A stretch of 9,691 nucleotides of DNA, from the NCBI GenBank assembly GCA_900555975.1, contig USNI01000028.1, positions 1 to 9,691 on the forward strand. The letters are read 5' to 3'. This document shows positions 1-6,977 of this stretch, in pieces; position 1 is the first letter of the stretch; the number at the start of each line of letters is the position of its first letter. Position numbers and translations under genes: made by a program. The notes below the pieces were generated by a model. The model was not told the DNA's origin. It made no database searches and saw only the letters and a program-made list of their open reading frames with translations. This stretch comes from an uncultured Desulfovibrio sp. Its GTDB lineage: Bacteria; Desulfobacterota; Desulfovibrionia; Desulfovibrionales; Desulfovibrionaceae.

Positions 1-3
1 GTT

Positions 4-888
4 TCAATAAAGTTCATGTCGTTCCTCCAGCACCTTTTTGAGATACTCGGCATACGCGCCCTTCATGCCCGCGATGAGCGTTTCCATCTGCGTTTCGTCG
101 ATGAAGCCCTTGCTGAAGGCGATTTCCTCCACGCAGGCGATCTTGAGACCCTGACGCTTCTCAATGACCTGCATGAAGTGGGTGGCGTCAGCCAGAGAGT
201 CCGGAGTGCCGGCATCCAGCCACACGATGCCGCGACCCATGGGCACCACGCTCATGCGGCCTTCCGCAAGGTACATGTTGTTGAGATCCGTGATTTCCAG
301 CTCCCCGCGCGCCGAAGGCCGAAGCGTTGCGGCCTTTTCGCACACGTCCGGCGGATAGAAGTACAGACCCACGGAGGCATAGTTCGACTTGGGATGCGCG
401 GGCTTCTCCTCGATGCTGAGCGCACGGCGCTTCTCATCGAACTCCACCACGCCGAAGCGTTCCGGATCAGAAACATGGTACGCGAAGATCGTGGCCCGCG
501 CGCCCTCGTTCTGCTTCACCGCGCGCTGGTAGAGCTTCATCTGATGCCCCATGTAGAAAATGTTGTCCCCGAGAATGAGGCACACGTCGTCGCCGTTCAC
601 GAAGTCCGCGCCCAGCGTGAAGGCTTCGGCAATGCCCTTCGGTTCCGGCTGCACCGCGTAGGAAATATTCAGGCCGAGCTGCGAGCCGTCGCCGAGAAGC
701 CGCCTGATGTTCGGCGTGTCCTGAGGCGTGGATATGATGAGAATGTCGCGGATGTCGAACAGCATCAGCGTGGACAGCGGATAATAGATCATCGGCTTGT
801 CGTACACCGGAAGGAGCTGCTTCGATATGATCTTCGTGAGCGGATACAGTCTTGTACCGCTCCCGCCCGCAAGAAGTATGCCTTTCAT
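4..888 (-). CDS. rfbA: Glucose-1-phosphate thymidylyltransferase (RmlA/RfbA)
   Basis: This enzyme joins glucose-1-phosphate and dTTP to give dTDP-glucose and pyrophosphate, the first step towards dTDP-L-rhamnose and other dTDP-sugars for LPS or capsule; it is cytoplasmic. The 294 residues match the usual length of about 290. The nucleotide-binding loop GGSGTRLYP is at residues 8-16, followed by SKQLLPVYDKPM (22-33). QPEPKGIAEAF is at 80-90 and LGDNIFY at 106-112, with metal-binding Asp108. EEKP, ARGELEITDLN and WLDAGT follow in the expected order. The ATG is preceded by AAGGA (895-899 on the plus strand) and overlaps the stop of the upstream recombinase-like gene as ATGA, so the two are probably translationally coupled. 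The stop is only three bases from the window edge, so any following rml genes lie outside. Family assignment is firm; the final polysaccharide is unknown. Confidence 0.96.
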   Translation of the reverse strand: MKGILLAGGSGTRLYPLTKIISKQLLPVYDKPMIYYPLSTLMLFDIRDILIISTPQDTPNIRRLLGDGSQLGLNISYAVQPEPKGIAEAFTLGADFVNGDDVCLILGDNIFYMGHQMKLYQRAVKQNEGARATIFAYHVSDPERFGVVEFDEKRRALSIEEKPAHPKSNYASVGLYFYPPDVCEKAATLRPSARGELEITDLNNMYLAEGRMSVVPMGRGIVWLDAGTPDSLADATHFMQVIEKRQGLKIACVEEIAFSKGFIDETQMETLIAGMKGAYAEYLKKVLEERHELY

Positions 889-1769
889 GCCGTTTCCTTG
901 TTGTTCACCGTCGTATGATTATGCTGATTCTGCACCAGAACCAGCGTCTGGGGCATGTAGTGTCCCATGATGCTGAGAAGTTCTGTCTGCCGTATGCCCA
1001 TGTTCACAAGAAATCCGGCAAAGGTGTGGCGGAGGTCCTGAAGTCGCAGGTCCGGACGTCCCAGTCTGGAGCGCAGCAGATTCCAGGTATAGTGCAGGGA
1101 GGAAAGGCGGTTGCCCGCCGAGGAAAAAAAGAGCCACGGCACATCATCCCGACGGCGCAGACCACGGATGAGCCTGACCGCCTCGCTGTTCAGCGGAATG
1201 AGACGACGGTGTCCGGTGAAGGTCATGCTGGTGGCCAGAATGCCGTGTTTCAGATCCGTATCTTCCCAGCGGGCATTGAGAATTTCCGATTTCCCCGCTC
1301 CTGTGAGCAGCAGAAGATGAATGGCCTGTGCTCCCGGTCGGTTGTGATATTCTTTCAGAAGGCGGACAAGCTGCAGCGTTTCTTCTCTGGAAAGCACGAC
1401 AGGCTGGCGTACGGCCGCTGCTCTGGGACAGAAAGCCAGCCTGAAGGCGTCGTCGCCGGGGAGAAGGTGCCAGCGGCAGGCACAGTTGAGCATGTATTTG
1501 ACCAGCCAGAAGATGCGGCAGCAGGACGTGCGGGCCAGACCGGAGACTTCCAGAGTTGTCAGCCAGTCCTTCAAGATCGTTGAAGAAATGTCGGCAAGAG
1601 GCTGGGCGCCGAGATAGGGCAGAACATGGAGCGTGAGATAGCGTTCATCCGTCTTCCAGCTTTTTTTGTGTTCCCGGGCGAAGGGCAGATAGCGTTCCCT
1701 GGCAAAGTCGCCGAACAACAGCCCCTCTGCCGGGGATGCGGATATGTGAGACTGCATGTCTGCTGACAT
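885..1769 (-). CDS. Degenerate tyrosine-recombinase-fold protein, probable DNA-binding regulator
   Basis: The 294-residue protein has the integrase layout: an N-terminal core-binding SAM-like domain (about 15-105, containing HKKSWKTDERYLTLHVLPYLG) and a C-terminal catalytic-type domain (about 125-285). Most active-site residues are gone. The box I Arg is Gly159 (TGAGKSEI), the beta-hairpin Lys is Phe184, and the His of HxxR is Gln244 (LQDLRHTF). Arg247 and His270 (MGH) remain, and the nucleophilic Tyr position is Val279. Residue numbers were counted by hand and the alignment was made by eye. There is no internal stop, so the fold seems maintained without recombinase chemistry. Sulfate reducers have a precedent in TunR regulators, which use a recombinase-like DNA-binding domain; the Mop metal-binding domain of TunR is absent here. 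The ATG at 1769 is chosen over one at 1784 because AGGGGG (plus 1774-1779) precedes it. The stop overlaps the rfbA start. A decayed integrase remains possible. Confidence 0.82.
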   Translation of the reverse strand: MSADMQSHISASPAEGLLFGDFARERYLPFAREHKKSWKTDERYLTLHVLPYLGAQPLADISSTILKDWLTTLEVSGLARTSCCRIFWLVKYMLNCACRWHLLPGDDAFRLAFCPRAAAVRQPVVLSREETLQLVRLLKEYHNRPGAQAIHLLLLTGAGKSEILNARWEDTDLKHGILATSMTFTGHRRLIPLNSEAVRLIRGLRRRDDVPWLFFSSAGNRLSSLHYTWNLLRSRLGRPDLRLQDLRHTFAGFLVNMGIRQTELLSIMGHYMPQTLVLVQNQHNHTTVNNKETA

Positions 1770-1786
1770 GATGCCCCCTGCCATAA

Positions 1787-1807
1787 CTGTCGAAAAAGTG
1801 TACTTTT
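1787..1807 (+). repeat. Left arm of a perfect 21-bp inverted repeat
   Basis: The 21 bases are the exact reverse complement of 1913-1933, and the match ends cleanly on both sides. Inside is a dyad AAAAGT-GT-ACTTTT (1794-1807). An outer hexamer ACTGTC (1786-1791) finds its complement GACAGT at 1819-1824. The arm lies 18 bp upstream of the preferred start codon of the recombinase-like gene, so it would fall in the leader or over the start of transcription, a position suited to repression. Confidence 0.85.
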
Positions 1808-1904
1808 ATGCCATTACTGACAGTATAATTTGCCGAAAACTTATATAGCAGATACCAATAAAATTTTCTACTCAAAAAACAAGTTAAAATTGATTTCTTC
1901 TCCG

Positions 1905-1934
1905 CCTGTCCGAAAAGTACACTTTTTCGACAGG
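1905..1934. promoter_or_regulatory. 30-bp imperfect palindrome, probable operator
   Basis: The right arm extends into a palindrome built as CCTGTC-N2-AAAAGT-N2-ACTTTT-N2-GACAGG. All 24 bases outside the three dinucleotide spacers obey the symmetry. That is typical of a binding site for a symmetric protein assembly. The natural candidate binder is the recombinase-fold protein encoded next to it, which is inference. Confidence 0.6.
1913..1933 (-). repeat. Right arm of the perfect 21-bp inverted repeat
   Basis: Exact inverted copy of 1787-1807. The enclosed segment is 105 bp (1808-1912) and the centres of the two AAAAGT-N2-ACTTTT cores are 119 bp apart. A repeat of this length around a short AT-rich segment fits either two operators bound by one regulator or the ends of an invertible promoter. 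Confidence 0.85.
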
Positions 1935-2056
1935 TTAGAGTGGATATTCATTTTTTGCGGCATTTTATTCACGAAAAAATGATATTTTAAATAAGTTTTT
2001 ATGATAATATGTCTCCGTGAAAAAAACGTTGTTCGGTGTAGGAGAACATGGCCGGC

Positions 2057-2091
2057 AAAAAAAAGACCGTCATCCCGGCAGGATGACGGTC
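2057..2091 (-). terminator. Rho-independent terminator of rlpA
   Basis: On the minus strand a perfect 11-bp stem (GACCGTCATCC paired with its complement, 2065-2075 with 2081-2091) has a 5-nt loop and is followed directly by eight U residues (A2057-2064 on the plus strand). It begins about 53 bp past the rlpA stop and insulates rlpA from the downstream regulator-rfbA operon, which reads in the same direction. Confidence 0.93.
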
Positions 2092-2144
2092 GGCATCCCG
2101 TTGGGAGTCGGGACGCAGGAATCAATGAAGATTGTCAGCGGGAG

Positions 2145-2870
2145 CTATTCCGCGATGACGAAAAGATCCCGGTATCGGAGGCTCAGCTTGCGCGCCTCGC
2201 GTTCCGCAAGGGAGCGGGAATGATAGGGGCCGAGCTGAACGAAGTTCAGATCATTGCCGTCGTGATTGGCAATACGGCAGCCGTAGCCCTGCGTACGCAT
2301 GAAGTCGGCAAGATTGACCGCGCGGGGACGCTCGCGGAACGATCCTATCTGGACATAGAAAAGTCCGAGCATGTCGCCGTCCGGCGTAAGGACGGCCGGT
2401 TCTCTGCCGTCTTCCAGCGCCACGATACGGACCCGTGCCGTTCCCTTGTTCAGCATGCCGAGATCTTTGGCAGCGGCGCGTGAAAGATCTATGATGCGGC
2501 TGCCGACAAAGGGACCGCGGTCGTTGATGCGTACTTCCGTCACTCTGCCGTTTTCAAGATTGGTCACGCGCAGACGCGTTCCGAAAGGCAGAAGCTTGTG
2601 CGCGGCAGTCATGGCATTCTGATTGTAGCGCTCTCCATTGGAGGTCTTTTTGCCGTGAAAGCCGGGTCCGTACCAGGATGCCGTACCTGTTTCCACGAAA
2701 TCGTGGGCGGATTTGAGCGGATAATAGGTTTTTCCACGCACTGTGTAGGGTCTTGTCCCCCGGTATGTTCCGTTCTGATATCCGGTGTTTTTAAAGGAAC
2801 AGCCCGAGGTCAAGGCGGCCATGACGAGAACACAGAGAAACGCGGACATCGGTCGATATATGCTGGACAT
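2145..2870 (-). CDS. rlpA: RlpA-type septal lipoprotein, lytic transglycosylase family
   Basis: Outer-membrane lipoproteins of this family act at the division septum; in Pseudomonas RlpA cleaves glycan strands lacking stem peptides. The 241-residue protein starts with a signal peptide ending in the lipobox LTSGC, with Cys24 as the lipidation site. A double-psi beta-barrel follows from about residue 62 (GTASWYGPGFHGKKTSNGERYN), with likely active-site Glu80, His91 and Asp117 (INDRGPF). A C-terminal SPOR domain (about 169-241, starting GLFYVQIGSF) should bind denuded septal peptidoglycan. The ATG at 2870 gives a normal signal peptide. The frame extends upstream only through a TTG at 2957, which I reject. 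An internal ATG at 2849 is possible but has no ribosome site. The gene is divergent from secA and ends before a strong terminator. Whether this homologue is enzymatically active is not shown by sequence alone. Confidence 0.94.
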   Translation of the reverse strand: MSSIYRPMSAFLCVLVMAALTSGCSFKNTGYQNGTYRGTRPYTVRGKTYYPLKSAHDFVETGTASWYGPGFHGKKTSNGERYNQNAMTAAHKLLPFGTRLRVTNLENGRVTEVRINDRGPFVGSRIIDLSRAAAKDLGMLNKGTARVRIVALEDGREPAVLTPDGDMLGLFYVQIGSFRERPRAVNLADFMRTQGYGCRIANHDGNDLNFVQLGPYHSRSLAEREARKLSLRYRDLFVIAE

Positions 2871-2939
2871 CTTTTTCTGCCTGACAGGACTCCGGACAGG
2901 AGCGGGGAGAGAAAAATTTCGGGAAGGGGAATTGTTTCC

Positions 2940-2968
2940 ATCATGGGGCAGGGACAAGTTTTTGTCCA
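2940..2968 (-). promoter_or_regulatory. Possible sigma70-type promoter for rlpA
   Basis: On the minus strand TGGACA (2963-2968) is separated by 17 bp from CATGAT (2940-2945), five and four matches to consensus. Transcription would start about 60 bases before the rlpA ATG. A small dyad GGACAA-N4-TTGTCC (2952-2967) overlaps the -35 box and could be a binding site. This rests on sequence match only. Confidence 0.3.
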
Positions 2969-3086
2969 GCGCACGGTTCAGACGGAGACGGCATCTTTTT
3001 CCTCATGCGGATGAGAAAAGTGCGCGGGGGACGGAAAAGAAATTTCTTCTGGAGGAGAAAATGTGAAAAAAGCCCCCGGTGACCAT

Positions 3087-3115
3087 TTGCCAAACACAGA
3101 TGCATGACTTATGTT
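3087..3115 (+). promoter_or_regulatory. Probable sigma70-type promoter of secA
   Basis: TTGCCA (3087-3092), a 17-bp spacer and TATGTT (3110-3115) match the -35 and -10 consensus at five and four positions. The expected start near 3122 gives a leader of about 30 bases containing the GGAG ribosome site of secA. Confidence 0.55.
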
Positions 3116-3150
3116 CTGCCTTGTTCCAACGACTTTTTCTGGAGATTCCC

Positions 3151-5919
3151 ATGATCAAATTCCTGATCGGCAAAATATTCGGCACCCGTAATGAACGTTA
3201 TCTTCGCTCTCTGCGTCCCAAGCTGAGAAAGTGCAACGCTCTCGAACCCGAGATGAAGAAGCTTTCCGACGAGGAGATTCCTGCGAAGCTCGCGGAATAC
3301 CGCAACGAAGTGCAGAGCGGCACCCGTACGCTGGACGACGTGCTGCCGGAAGTTTTCGCGCTGGTCCGCGAGGCGTCTTCCCGTGTCATGGGGATGCGCC
3401 ATTACGACGTGCAGCTTGTAGGCGGCATGGTGCTTCATGCCGGCAAGATCGCGGAAATGAAGACCGGCGAAGGCAAGACCCTTGTGGCTACTCTGCCCGT
3501 GGTGCTGAACGCCCTTTCCGGAAAGGGCGTCCATGTGGTCACGGTGAACGACTACCTCGCCCGCCGCGACGCGGAATGGATGGGGCGCCTGTACAACTTT
3601 CTTGGTCTGTCCGTGGGCGTCATCGTGCAGGGACTGAACGATGATCAGCGCAAAGAAGCCTATGCCTGCGACATCACCTACGGCACCAACAACGAATTCG
3701 GTTTCGACTATCTGCGCGACAACATGAAGTTCTATGCCGAACAGCTCGTGCAGCGCGGTCACAATTTCGCCATCGTGGACGAAGTGGACTCCATCCTCAT
3801 CGATGAAGCCCGTACGCCGCTCATCATTTCCGGCGCGAGCGACGAATCCACCGAACTTTATCAGGCCATGGACGCCGTGGTTCGTCAGCTCAAGGCCGAC
3901 GAGGACTATACGCTGGATGAAAAGGCCAAAACGGCCATGCTTACCGACGCCGGCGTGGCGAAGTGCGAGAAGATCCTTCACATCGACAATCTGTTCGATC
4001 CGGCAAGCATTTCCTATCAGCACCATATTCTTCAGTCGCTCAAGGCGCATCACTGCTTCAAGCGTGATGTCGACTACATTGTGAGCGATGAGGGCAAGGT
4101 GGTCATCGTGGACGAGTTCACGGGTCGACTCATGCCCGGACGCCGTTTCAGCGACGGACTGCATCAGGCTCTGGAGGCCAAGGAAGGCGTGAAGGTGGAG
4201 GCCGAAAACCAGACGCTCGCCAGCATCACCTTCCAGAACTACTTCCGCATGTACGACAAACTCGCGGGCATGACAGGCACGGCGCAGACGGAAGCGGTGG
4301 AATTCGATCAGATCTACGGTCTGGAGACCATCACCATTCCCACCAACAAGCCCATGATCCGCAAGGATCTTCCCGATCTCATCTTCCGCACGCAGCGCGA
4401 AAAGTATCATGCCATCATCGAGTCCATCAAGGAGCTGTACAAGACCGGTCAGCCCGTGCTGGTGGGTACCATTTCCATTGAGACGTCCGAGCTGCTGTCC
4501 TCCATGCTCAAGAAGGAAGGCGTCCCGCACAGCGTTCTGAACGCCAAGCATCACGCCGAGGAAGCGGCCATCGTGGCGCAGGCCGGTCAGAAGGGACATG
4601 TGACCATCGCCACCAACATGGCCGGCCGCGGTACCGACATCGTCCTCGGAGAAGGAGTCAAGGAACTGGGCGGCCTGCACATTCTCGGCACGGAACGTCA
4701 TGAGAGCCGCCGCATCGACAATCAGCTGCGCGGCCGTTCCGGCCGTCAGGGCGATCCTGGTTCCTCCCGCTTCTATCTCTCTCTGGAAGACAACCTCATG
4801 CGCATTTTCGGTTCCGAGCGTATTTCCGGACTCATGGAAAAGCTCGGCATGAAGGAAGGCGAACCCATTGAGAACCGCATGGTTTCCAAAGCCATCGAAA
4901 ATGCGCAGAAGCGTGTCGAAGGACACAACTTCGAAATCAGAAAAACGCTGCTCGACTATGACAACGTCATGAATCAGCAGCGTGAGGTGATCTACACGCT
5001 TCGTCGTGACCTCATGCAGCTGCCGGATGTGGAAGGCGTGCTCTTTGATTTTGTCGACGAGGTGCTGGACAACATCTATCAGCCGCTGGAAGGCCTGAAG
5101 GAAGCTCCCGATGCACGGATGTGCGTCGAGGTGAACAGCCGTCTTCTGGAAACGCTCAATCTTGCCCGCGCGCTTCCGGACATGACCATGAGCGCCATTC
5201 CCTCCCGTGATCAGGCCCGCGAGGCCGTGACCAGAATCTTCCAGGAACTGCGCAAAGAAGCGGGACCGGTGTACAACGACATCCTCCGCTACTTCCTGCT
5301 GGAGTCTCTGGACCGCTGCTGGAAGGAACATCTGCGGGCCATGGACTACCTGCGCGAGGGCATCGGGCTGCGCGGCTACGCCCAGCGTGATCCCAAGAGA
5401 GAATATCAGAGCGAAGGTCTGGCCATGTTCAAGGATATGCTCTTCCGCATTCATGAAGGTGCGCTGACTTCACTGACCCATGTGCGCATGAAGCGTGTGG
5501 AACCGGAACAGAATGCCGAAGGAGCCGGAGAAAACGAAGCTGCCGAACCGGTTCAGACGGAGAATGAGTCGTCTTCTTCCGAAGAAGTTTCCGCTGAAGA
5601 AGCCGTGTCTTCCGAGACCGGCCAGCCCGGTGATGGGAATCCCGTGCCGGAGCATGCGGGACAGGAAAGCGCGTCGGCGGACGGCCCGGTCCGGGAATCT
5701 GAAGAGCAGAACGCCGCGTCTGAGGACGCTCCTGAGGATTCCGGAGCGAAGACCGAACTCAATCTTCGGCACAGAACGGATCCCGCGGCCATGGGAGATG
5801 GAAAGGCTCCGGAGGATGCCGAGCAGCATGTGTACAACGGTGTGAAGGTGGGACGGAATGATCCGTGCCCCTGCGGCAGCGGCAAGAAGTTCAAGAAATG
5901 CTGCGGCAGAAATCTGTAG
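3151..5919 (+). CDS. secA: Protein translocase motor ATPase SecA
   Basis: SecA couples ATP hydrolysis to movement of preproteins through SecYEG at the inner membrane. The 922-residue protein begins [18 protein letters not shown], with GGAG (3141-3144) six bases before the ATG. An in-frame extension to 3079 lacks similarity to SecA and would overlap the likely promoter. Walker A MKTGEGKT is at about 103-110 and the DEVD Walker B box at about 210-213. The preprotein-crosslinking region follows, then the second helicase domain with [13 protein letters not shown] and [15 protein letters not shown]. The helical scaffold and wing domain precede an acidic, low-complexity linker (about 785-895). The tail is a zinc finger, [13 protein letters not shown], with cysteines 906, 908, 917 and 918; such tails bind SecB or ribosomes. 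The linker makes the protein slightly longer than the 901 residues of E. coli SecA. Confidence 0.98.
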   Translation: MIKFLIGKIFGTRNERYLRSLRPKLRKCNALEPEMKKLSDEEIPAKLAEYRNEVQSGTRTLDDVLPEVFALVREASSRVMGMRHYDVQLVGGMVLHAGKIAEMKTGEGKTLVATLPVVLNALSGKGVHVVTVNDYLARRDAEWMGRLYNFLGLSVGVIVQGLNDDQRKEAYACDITYGTNNEFGFDYLRDNMKFYAEQLVQRGHNFAIVDEVDSILIDEARTPLIISGASDESTELYQAMDAVVRQLKADEDYTLDEKAKTAMLTDAGVAKCEKILHIDNLFDPASISYQHHILQSLKAHHCFKRDVDYIVSDEGKVVIVDEFTGRLMPGRRFSDGLHQALEAKEGVKVEAENQTLASITFQNYFRMYDKLAGMTGTAQTEAVEFDQIYGLETITIPTNKPMIRKDLPDLIFRTQREKYHAIIESIKELYKTGQPVLVGTISIETSELLSSMLKKEGVPHSVLNAKHHAEEAAIVAQAGQKGHVTIATNMAGRGTDIVLGEGVKELGGLHILGTERHESRRIDNQLRGRSGRQGDPGSSRFYLSLEDNLMRIFGSERISGLMEKLGMKEGEPIENRMVSKAIENAQKRVEGHNFEIRKTLLDYDNVMNQQREVIYTLRRDLMQLPDVEGVLFDFVDEVLDNIYQPLEGLKEAPDARMCVEVNSRLLETLNLARALPDMTMSAIPSRDQAREAVTRIFQELRKEAGPVYNDILRYFLLESLDRCWKEHLRAMDYLREGIGLRGYAQRDPKREYQSEGLAMFKDMLFRIHEGALTSLTHVRMKRVEPEQNAEGAGENEAAEPVQTENESSSSEEVSAEEAVSSETGQPGDGNPVPEHAGQESASADGPVRESEEQNAASEDAPEDSGAKTELNLRHRTDPAAMGDGKAPEDAEQHVYNGVKVGRNDPCPCGSGKKFKKCCGRNL

Positions 5920-5931
5920 AAGCATGAAGGC

Positions 5932-5973
5932 GTCCCCGCGTCTTTTTAGGAAGTCGCGGGGACTTTTGTCTTT
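5932..5973 (+). terminator. Rho-independent terminator of secA
   Basis: A perfect 9-bp GC-rich stem (GTCCCCGCG at 5932-5940 with CGCGGGGAC at 5955-5963) has a 14-nt loop and is followed by TTTTGTCTTT. It lies 12 bases past the secA stop. It probably separates secA from the acetyltransferase gene. Confidence 0.88.
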
Positions 5974-6050
5974 GTGCCGGCACAGAGGGACACCGGGAGT
6001 GTCGGCAGCATGCTGACATCGGGCGGAAAGCTCCGTTTTCCGCCCACGGA
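5973..6050 (+). promoter_or_regulatory. Dyad-rich leader upstream of the acetyltransferase
   Basis: Three symmetric elements lie between the secA terminator and the next gene. These are a 12-bp palindrome TGTGCCGGCACA (5973-5984), a 10-bp palindrome CAGCATGCTG (6006-6015), and a hairpin with a perfect 9-bp stem GGGCGGAAA/TTTCCGCCC (6021-6029 with 6037-6045). A weaker alternative pairing TCCGT/ACGGA (6032-6036 with 6046-6050) excludes the last hairpin. There is no U-run after it, so it is not a standard terminator, and I see no clear promoter. Confidence 0.4.
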
Positions 6051-6085
6051 AGACAGCGGAGATTCTGAGACGGAAAGGAGTGACC

Positions 6086-6616
6086 ATGATACGAAGGGGC
6101 GTCGCCGGAGACATTGACGCGGTGGAGCGTCATTATGCCGAACTTCTTGCCTTCGAAAAGGAACACGGAAGCCGTACCAATTGGAAGGAGGGAGTGTATC
6201 CTACCCGAAAGGTGGCGGAAAGGGGCGTGTCGGACGGGACGTTGTATGTGATGGAGGAGGATGGAGTCTTGTGTGCAAGCATGATTCTCAACAACGTGCA
6301 GCTTGACTCGTATGCATCCATTTCTTGGGCATATCCTGCCGATCCGGACAAGGTGCTGGTCATTCATACGCTCTGCGTGCCTCCGTCGCAGGCCGGAAAG
6401 GGCATCGGCGGCCGCATGGTTCGATTTGCCCTGTCAGAGGCGGCACGGCGCGGCTGTGAAGTCATGCGTCTCGATACATGGGAAGGCAATGAACCGGCGG
6501 CAAGGCTGTATGGGAAGCTGGGGTTCCGTTTTGCGGGAAAGACCGCCGTCGTCTTCGAGGGGCTTATTGCTGAAAATCTGATCTTCTTTGAAAAGAGCGT
6601 CGACGGGACGTGCTGA
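6086..6616 (+). CDS. GNAT-family N-acetyltransferase
   Basis: Enzymes of this fold transfer an acetyl group from acetyl-CoA to an amine; the substrate cannot be read from the sequence. The 176-residue protein shows the acetyl-CoA pyrophosphate loop QAGKGIG at about 102-108, preceded by the beta-strand LVIHTLCVPP and followed by the helix MVRFALSEAARRGC. The late motif NEPAARLYGKLGFRFAG is typical of motif B. The N-terminal part carries the TNWKEGVYPT segment seen in a common GNAT subgroup. The ATG at 6086 has AAGGAG five bases upstream (6075-6080) and is preferred over a GTG at 6080. The gene appears to be transcribed alone. Confidence 0.9.
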   Translation: MIRRGVAGDIDAVERHYAELLAFEKEHGSRTNWKEGVYPTRKVAERGVSDGTLYVMEEDGVLCASMILNNVQLDSYASISWAYPADPDKVLVIHTLCVPPSQAGKGIGGRMVRFALSEAARRGCEVMRLDTWEGNEPAARLYGKLGFRFAGKTAVVFEGLIAENLIFFEKSVDGTC

Positions 6617-6728
6617 CGTGCCTGCTTTCAGGGACGGATCGTGGGGCGATATGTTTTTTCGTGACTGCAGGCGGATGCTCGGGGAATGTGCAGGGCGTTT
6701 CCGCATGCAAGTGCCGCAGAACACGCCG

Positions 6729-6750
6729 GCCCTGCGTTGCGGGGCTTTAT
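6729..6750 (+). terminator. Weak terminator-like hairpin after the acetyltransferase
   Basis: GCCCTGC (6729-6735) pairs with GCGGGGC (6739-6745) with one U-G wobble and a 3-nt loop, followed by TTTAT. The U-run is short and the hairpin lies about 110 bases past the stop codon, so this is only a candidate. Confidence 0.35.
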
Positions 6751-6821
6751 GAGGGGCCGGAGAGGTCATGCAAGAGAGGGTAAGGAGATCAGGCAGTCGA
6801 GGGAGCGGAAGCGATCGAAAC

Positions 6822-6845
6822 AGAAAAGCACCCGCTCAGCGGATG
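6822..6845 (-). terminator. Possible minus-strand terminator, distal to the ABC operon
   Basis: On the minus strand CATCCGC pairs with GCGGGTG (6839-6845 with 6829-6835) with one wobble and a 3-nt loop, followed by C, UUUU and a further broken U-run. It would stop transcripts from the exporter operon about 240 bases beyond the last stop codon. Confidence 0.35.
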
Positions 6846-6936
6846 GACCACAAAACGGTTATGCCCAAAAAACACCTTTTCGATAAGACGGAGTTGTTCA
6901 GGCTCCCGTCCGCGTACATGGGGACTTGAACGGTTG

Positions 6937-6977
6937 AAAAAGACGGGGCGCCGACATGGGAAGCCCAAGCCGGCCCC
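6937..6977 (-). terminator. Possible minus-strand terminator, proximal to the ABC operon
   Basis: On the minus strand GGGGC (6973-6977) pairs with GCCCC (6945-6949) around an imperfect inner stem. It is followed within a few bases by five U residues (A6937-6941 on the plus strand). The stem is interrupted, so confidence is low. It is about 110 bases past the permease stop. Confidence 0.3.

Larger units (their letters stand above)
1785..2056. promoter_or_regulatory. AT-rich control region upstream of the regulator-rfbA operon
   Basis: This stretch without a gene lies between the start of the recombinase-like gene and the rlpA terminator and is far richer in A+T than its neighbours. It carries the 21-bp inverted repeat described separately. 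Promoter-like boxes are only partial. On the minus strand there is a TATACT at 1822-1827 with no good -35 box, and a TTAAAA / TAAAAT pair with 17-bp spacing upstream of the right arm. On the plus strand TATAAT at 1824-1829 also lacks a good -35 box. A minus-strand promoter must exist here to serve the operon, but I cannot fix its position. Confidence 0.6.

Noticed and set aside
885..1769. Active phage integrase marking a prophage or integrative element
   Set aside because: Catalytic Tyr, box I Arg, Lys and HxxR His are missing; there is no adjacent tRNA, direct-repeat attachment site or phage gene, and the gene is embedded in an operon with rfbA.
2048..2086. 12-residue frame with an AGGAG ribosome-like site upstream
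   Set aside because: It is read through the A-run and stem of the rlpA terminator on the opposite strand; the sequence is explained by the hairpin.
3063..3107. Small GTG-initiated 14-codon frame, and an ATG-TGA start-stop, behind GGAGGAG upstream of secA (possible SecM-like leader)
   Set aside because: The probable secA promoter (3087-3115) lies within and after it, so the frame would not be on the main secA transcript; the peptide has no arrest-like motif or signal sequence.
3109..5454. A 781-codon open frame on the minus strand across secA
   Set aside because: It is antisense to an unmistakable SecA; its His- and Val-rich, Leu-poor product is a mirror of secA codon use, and it has no recognisable domain.
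6919..6934. tRNA T-arm-like GTTCAAGTCCCC on the minus strand
   Set aside because: No matching acceptor, D or anticodon arms can be folded around it, and no CCA end is found at the expected distance.
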